Shown piece by piece: positions 60,640 through 64,000 of a DNA stretch of 64,000 nt. Each line of letters starts with the position of its first letter. The stretch's first letter is position 1. The stretch covers positions 186,001 to 250,000 of the forward strand of contig JAYQSH010000005.1 in NCBI GenBank assembly GCA_038146805.1, read 5' to 3'. The DNA comes from CAIYXB01 sp038146805 (GTDB lineage Bacteria; Cyanobacteriota; Vampirovibrionia; LMEP-6097). The translations under genes were made by a program, and so were the position numbers. The notes under the pieces were generated by a model. It saw nothing but the letters and a program-made list of their open reading frames with translations, made no database searches and had not been told where the DNA came from.

Positions 60640-62202
60640 CTATTTAACCAAAACTTGTTCAACCAAACTTGACGCCAACATTTCTTGTGGTTTTTCTAAA
60701 CCTAGATATTCACAAATTGTTGGTGCAATATTTGCAAGCGTAGTGCTTTGATAAATATCTTTTTCATTAGCGCAAGGCTCTTTTAAACTTACTTCTGTTT
60801 GTGAATTATAAATCACAAATGGCACCATATTGGTACTGTGAGCAGTTCGAGTTTCACCACTTGAATCTTGCATTTGATCTGCGTTTCCGTGATCTGCAGT
60901 CACCATTAATACATGACCGGTTTCTTTAGCTTGATTACAAACTTTCTCTAAAGATTGATCTACCGCTTCAATAGCTTTAATAACGGCTTGCCAGTCTCCC
61001 GTATGACCAACCATATCAGGATTTGCAAAATTACAAACAATTAAGTCATAATCCTTTTGCATCGCCTCTAATAAATTATCAGTAACCTCAAAAAGACTCA
61101 TCTCTGGCTTGAGATCATAAGTTGCAACCTTAGGACTTGGAATCAAAAGTCTTTCTTCACCTTCAAAAGCATTTTTATTTCTTGAATTAAAAAAGGTAGT
61201 CACATGATTATATTTCTCTGTTTCTGCAATTCTAAATTGTTTTAAACCCTTTTGTGCTAAATATTCTCCCAAATGCATTTTAAATTCTTGCTTTGGCAAA
61301 CTTGCATCAGTAAAAGCAATTGGCAAATCTTTGTCTGTGGCATAGTCAGTGAAACAAGTGTAGTGTAGCTGATCAAGTTTTGGCTCTTGACTTAATCTAT
61401 TAGAAATTTGCTTTGCTCTATCAGGTCTAAAATTAAAAAATATAACAGCATCATTATTTTCAATTAGACCTTTATCATTGATCAGTGTTGGTAAAATAAA
61501 TTCATCTGAATCTCCAGCTGGATTATTGCCCTGTTTTGCAAGCTCATAACCATCTTTAATAGCTTGAGAAGCTGAACTTGACTTTAGACCTTGCCCATTA
61601 ACAACACAAGCAAAATATTTCTCCACTCTCTCTACATTATTGTCTCTATCCATTGCCCAATAACGTCCAGAAACAGTTGCAACATTGACCTTAGTTTCAA
61701 AATCTTTCATTAAATGCTCAGCAACATAAGGAGGATCGTCTCTACCATCAGAAATGGCATGTAAATAAACCTGCTCTTGAGCTAATCCATTTTTTTGAGC
61801 AAAAGCAATCAAAGCATCTAGGTGACCTAGATGTGAATGTACATCACCTTGAGAAATTAAACCCATAAAATGAATTTTGGTTTTATGTTTTTTTGCATGC
61901 TCAAATGCATCTTGTAAAATTTTATTTTCAAAAAACTCACCAGTTTGCACCAAGTCAGAAATCAATGTCAGTTTTTGTTTATTGATTCTACCCGCACCAA
62001 TATTTTCGTGACCAACTTCAGAGTTACCCATAATGCCATAAGGTAAACCAACATAAACACTACTTGCATTAAGCAAAGTGTTTGGACATTGACTTATCAT
62101 CTCATCAAAGCAAGGAGTCTTTGCTGCTTCAATAGCATTTGATTTATCACCAGGATTATGTCCCCAGCCATCAAGAATTAATAGTAATACTTTTTGTTTC
62201 AT
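60640..62202 (-). CDS. gpmI: 2,3-bisphosphoglycerate-independent phosphoglycerate mutase
   Basis: Interconverts 3- and 2-phosphoglycerate in glycolysis, using two Mn ions. The 520-residue alkaline-phosphatase-fold protein has LLILDGWGHNPGDKSNAI (about 7-24), the phosphoserine Ser61 in IMGNSEVGHENIGAG, the SDGRDDPPYVAEHL loop, NFRPDRAKQIS and VTADHGNADQM. Full length. Its start lies within the repaired 3' end of mrdA (overlap about 32 nt), so the two would be an operon. Confidence 0.96.
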   Translation of the reverse strand: MKQKVLLLILDGWGHNPGDKSNAIEAAKTPCFDEMISQCPNTLLNASSVYVGLPYGIMGNSEVGHENIGAGRINKQKLTLISDLVQTGEFFENKILQDAFEHAKKHKTKIHFMGLISQGDVHSHLGHLDALIAFAQKNGLAQEQVYLHAISDGRDDPPYVAEHLMKDFETKVNVATVSGRYWAMDRDNNVERVEKYFACVVNGQGLKSSSASQAIKDGYELAKQGNNPAGDSDEFILPTLINDKGLIENNDAVIFFNFRPDRAKQISNRLSQEPKLDQLHYTCFTDYATDKDLPIAFTDASLPKQEFKMHLGEYLAQKGLKQFRIAETEKYNHVTTFFNSRNKNAFEGEERLLIPSPKVATYDLKPEMSLFEVTDNLLEAMQKDYDLIVCNFANPDMVGHTGDWQAVIKAIEAVDQSLEKVCNQAKETGHVLMVTADHGNADQMQDSSGETRTAHSTNMVPFVIYNSQTEVSLKEPCANEKDIYQSTTLANIAPTICEYLGLEKPQEMLASSLVEQVLVK

Positions 62203-63918
62203 TAGCTTTTATTTTATCAAAGTAAGCCCGATAAAGCATTTTTGCAATTGGTGCTGCAACCGTACCACCGTGACCACCACCTTCCATAAAAACAACAACA
62301 ACTATCTCAGGATCTTTTACAGGAGCCCATGAAGCAAACCAGCCATGTGTAGATTTTTTATAGCCAAAAACTTCTGCTGAACCTGTTTTACCAGCAATTT
62401 TACATCCGGTAATTTAGCGGCTTGTCCTGTTCCTTGATCTACACATTTCTCAAGAGCTTTTTTAACTATTTCTAAATTTTTCAACTGGAAATCATCAATT
62501 TTTTCTAACTTATATTCATCTTGTTTTACCAAATGCAATTGCGGCAAATAACCATCATTAGCAATAGCACTATAAATTCTTGCAACTTGCAAAGGTGTTA
62601 ATAATAAAAAACTTTGTCCAATAGAAAAATGCAAAGTATTACCCGGATACCAAGGTTCTTTATAAACTTTCTTTTTCCATTGAGCGCTTGGCAATAAACC
62701 AGATGACTCACCAGGGATTTCTATATTTGTTTTTTTGCCAGCGCCAAAACTTTTACCAAGATCTGTAATCCAATCAGGATCTAAGTTTTTTGCTACATTG
62801 TAAAAAAAAGTATTTCTTGACCATGCCAAAGCATCATATAAATTCATTGTATCTTCTTTTGAAGTCCAATCACCAAACTGAAAACCATTAAGTGAAACAC
62901 TTCCAGAAACCTTATAATAATCAGTGGTTTTTAAAACCTGATGATCAAGAGCTGTAAGAGCAGTGATTGGTTTCCAGACACTACCCGGAGTATATGCATT
63001 TAACGCTCTATTTAAAAAAGCTTTTTTGTTGAGCAAATCTTGATAAACACTATTTTTTACAGGCTTGGTAAAAATATTAGGATCAAAACTTGGAGCACTC
63101 GCTAAAGTTAAAATCTCACCTGTTTTTGCTTTGACAACAACAACAGCACCCATATTAGAACCTAAAGCATCTTGAGCTATTTTTTGTAAATCATAGTCAA
63201 TAGTGAGATGTAAGTCCTTGCCCTTAATTGGTTTTCTAAACTCAAGATCATCAAAGTTTTTGTTTTCTAAAACTTTGCCATAACGATCAACAGCAATACT
63301 CGACTCACCCTTAGTGCCCTGCAATTGCTCATCAAAACTATTTTCAACTCCATCTTTACCAATGATGTCACCCAAACCTAAAGCTCTATTTTGAGATTTT
63401 TTCAATTCATTACTGTTAACCTGACCCACATAACCCAATAGGTGTGCTGCAATATTAGCAAAAGGATAGTAACGTATAGCCTCTTCTTGTACAAAAACAC
63501 CGGGCAGGTCAGATGCATTTTCATGAATTTTAATTGCTGTTTTGATATCAATATCATGGTCTAAGGCAATGGGCAAAGGCGTACTTGGATCAATGTTTTT
63601 AAGTAAGTCTAAAAGTTCATGACGATCCAAATCAACATAGAAAGAAAGTTTTTTAGCAAATTTTTTTAAGTCTTTTTGTTGTTTTAACACAGCAGGATAT
63701 AAAACAATGCTCAAAGATTGCTTTGAACTTGCAAGTATTTTGCCATCTCTATCATAAATAATTCCTCGAGGCGCTCTTGCTAAACTTCTGCGCGTTGTGT
63801 TGTTGTGGGCAAGAGTTTTATATTTTTTAAAATCAACAATCTGCAATTGACAAACACGGAGCAGTAAAAAGCCCATAAAAACAAAGAGTATTAAATATAG
63901 TAACGACGCTCTTGACAA
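62171..63918 (-). pseudogene. mrdA: Penicillin-binding protein 2 (MrdA), one frameshift
   Basis: Transpeptidase of the elongation machinery, essential in most rod-shaped cells. The open piece 63918-62317 has an N-terminal anchor (SLLYLILFVFMGFLLLRV), the dimerisation domain (RAPRGIIYDRDGKILA) and the active-site SVWK (Ser313-Lys316), then SRN. The frame is lost just before the third motif. One added base in the T4 run at 62398-62401 restores IAGKTGSAEVFGYKKSTHGW, with the KTG motif, and runs on through EIVVVVFMEGGGHGGTVAAP to a stop at 62171. A sequencing error is the likeliest reading. It starts at TTG (63918). Confidence 0.88.
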
Positions 63919-63941
63919 TATATTTTTAATCTACCTGTATA

Positions 63942-63969
63942 ATTGTATTATTAAAGTGCCTTCTGTAAA
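63942..63969 (-). promoter_or_regulatory. Possible promoter before mrdA
   Basis: On the minus strand TTTACA (63969-63964), a 16-nt spacer and TACAAT (63947-63942). It would give a leader of about 15-20 nt before the TTG at 63918. Weak evidence; an upstream gene outside the window could supply the real promoter. Confidence 0.35.
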
Positions 63970-64000
63970 TAATACTATTGTAAAAATAAATAATCTTAGC

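Noticed and set aside
1..64000. CRISPR arrays
   Set aside because: No set of regularly spaced repeats with unique spacers was seen. The recurring repeats are interspersed and tens of kb apart, and the only tandem array has no spacers.
1..64000. tRNA or rRNA genes
   Set aside because: Intergenic regions were read for cloverleaf-type T-arm motifs and rRNA cores and none was recognised; a covariance search could still find one.

Overview
This window comes from a strongly AT-rich bacterium with a Gram-negative envelope: lpxK, waaA and lptB for lipopolysaccharide, mraY, ftsQ and mrdA for the wall and division. It appears to be a light-harvesting heterotroph of an aquatic type. Lineage cannot be fixed from the sequence. 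The bare-domain MetRS with a KMGKT signature, the RRM-type RNA-binding protein and the bifunctional Rel recall non-photosynthetic relatives of Cyanobacteria (Melainabacteria-like). The carotenoid genes, in contrast, look most like Bacteroidota versions. Treat the lineage as open.

Layout. Positions 1-5500 hold decayed or mis-sequenced genes: a methyltransferase, a membrane protein, a PutP-like symporter and an unknown gene with a 132-bp duplication. Positions 5500-8000 carry an MBOAT/SGNH pair for polysaccharide O-acylation. Positions 8000-12350 form a mobile island: one intact IS30 transposase, two IS30 remnants, two defective copies of an acetyltransferase, and three members (one intact, one frameshifted, one truncated) of an unrecognised gene family. 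Positions 12350-15130 encode a DTK-type proteorhodopsin, lycopene cyclase and a Brp/Blh dioxygenase. Positions 15300-20400 hold an RRM protein, a DEAD-box helicase, a secreted M11-like metalloprotease and small secreted proteins. Positions 20500-23775 hold crtI, a crtB fusion and crtZ. Together with crtY and blh, these genes should take geranylgeranyl-PP to retinal and also to zeaxanthin; no crtE was seen.

Positions 24000-32900 carry putrescine synthesis (aguA, aguB), nitroreductase, glyoxalase-like, thiamine-binding-like and PutA (proline catabolism) genes. Positions 33000-64000 are mostly housekeeping: ribosomal proteins S4, L10, L7/L12, S21 and S16; LPS and peptidoglycan genes; Rel; RNase PH; dapF-ftsQ-dapB; ndk; mtnA; gpmI; mrdA. 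They are interrupted by a 1414-residue DUF4011-type helicase-nuclease, which is a probable defence protein, and by a family of palindromic interspersed repeats.

Three window-wide patterns stand out. First, at least a dozen genes have a TATAAT-like hexamer only 6-8 nt before the start codon and no ribosome binding site, which points to leaderless mRNAs. Second, genes that should be essential (waaA, mrdA) and others (putA, SGNH) are each broken by what looks like one missing base in a short A/T run, which points to systematic homopolymer errors in the assembly, or less likely to slippage rescue. Third, related non-coding repeats recur at 23.7, 39.2, 50.3 and 57.3 kb, and one of them supplies the 3' end of crtZ.
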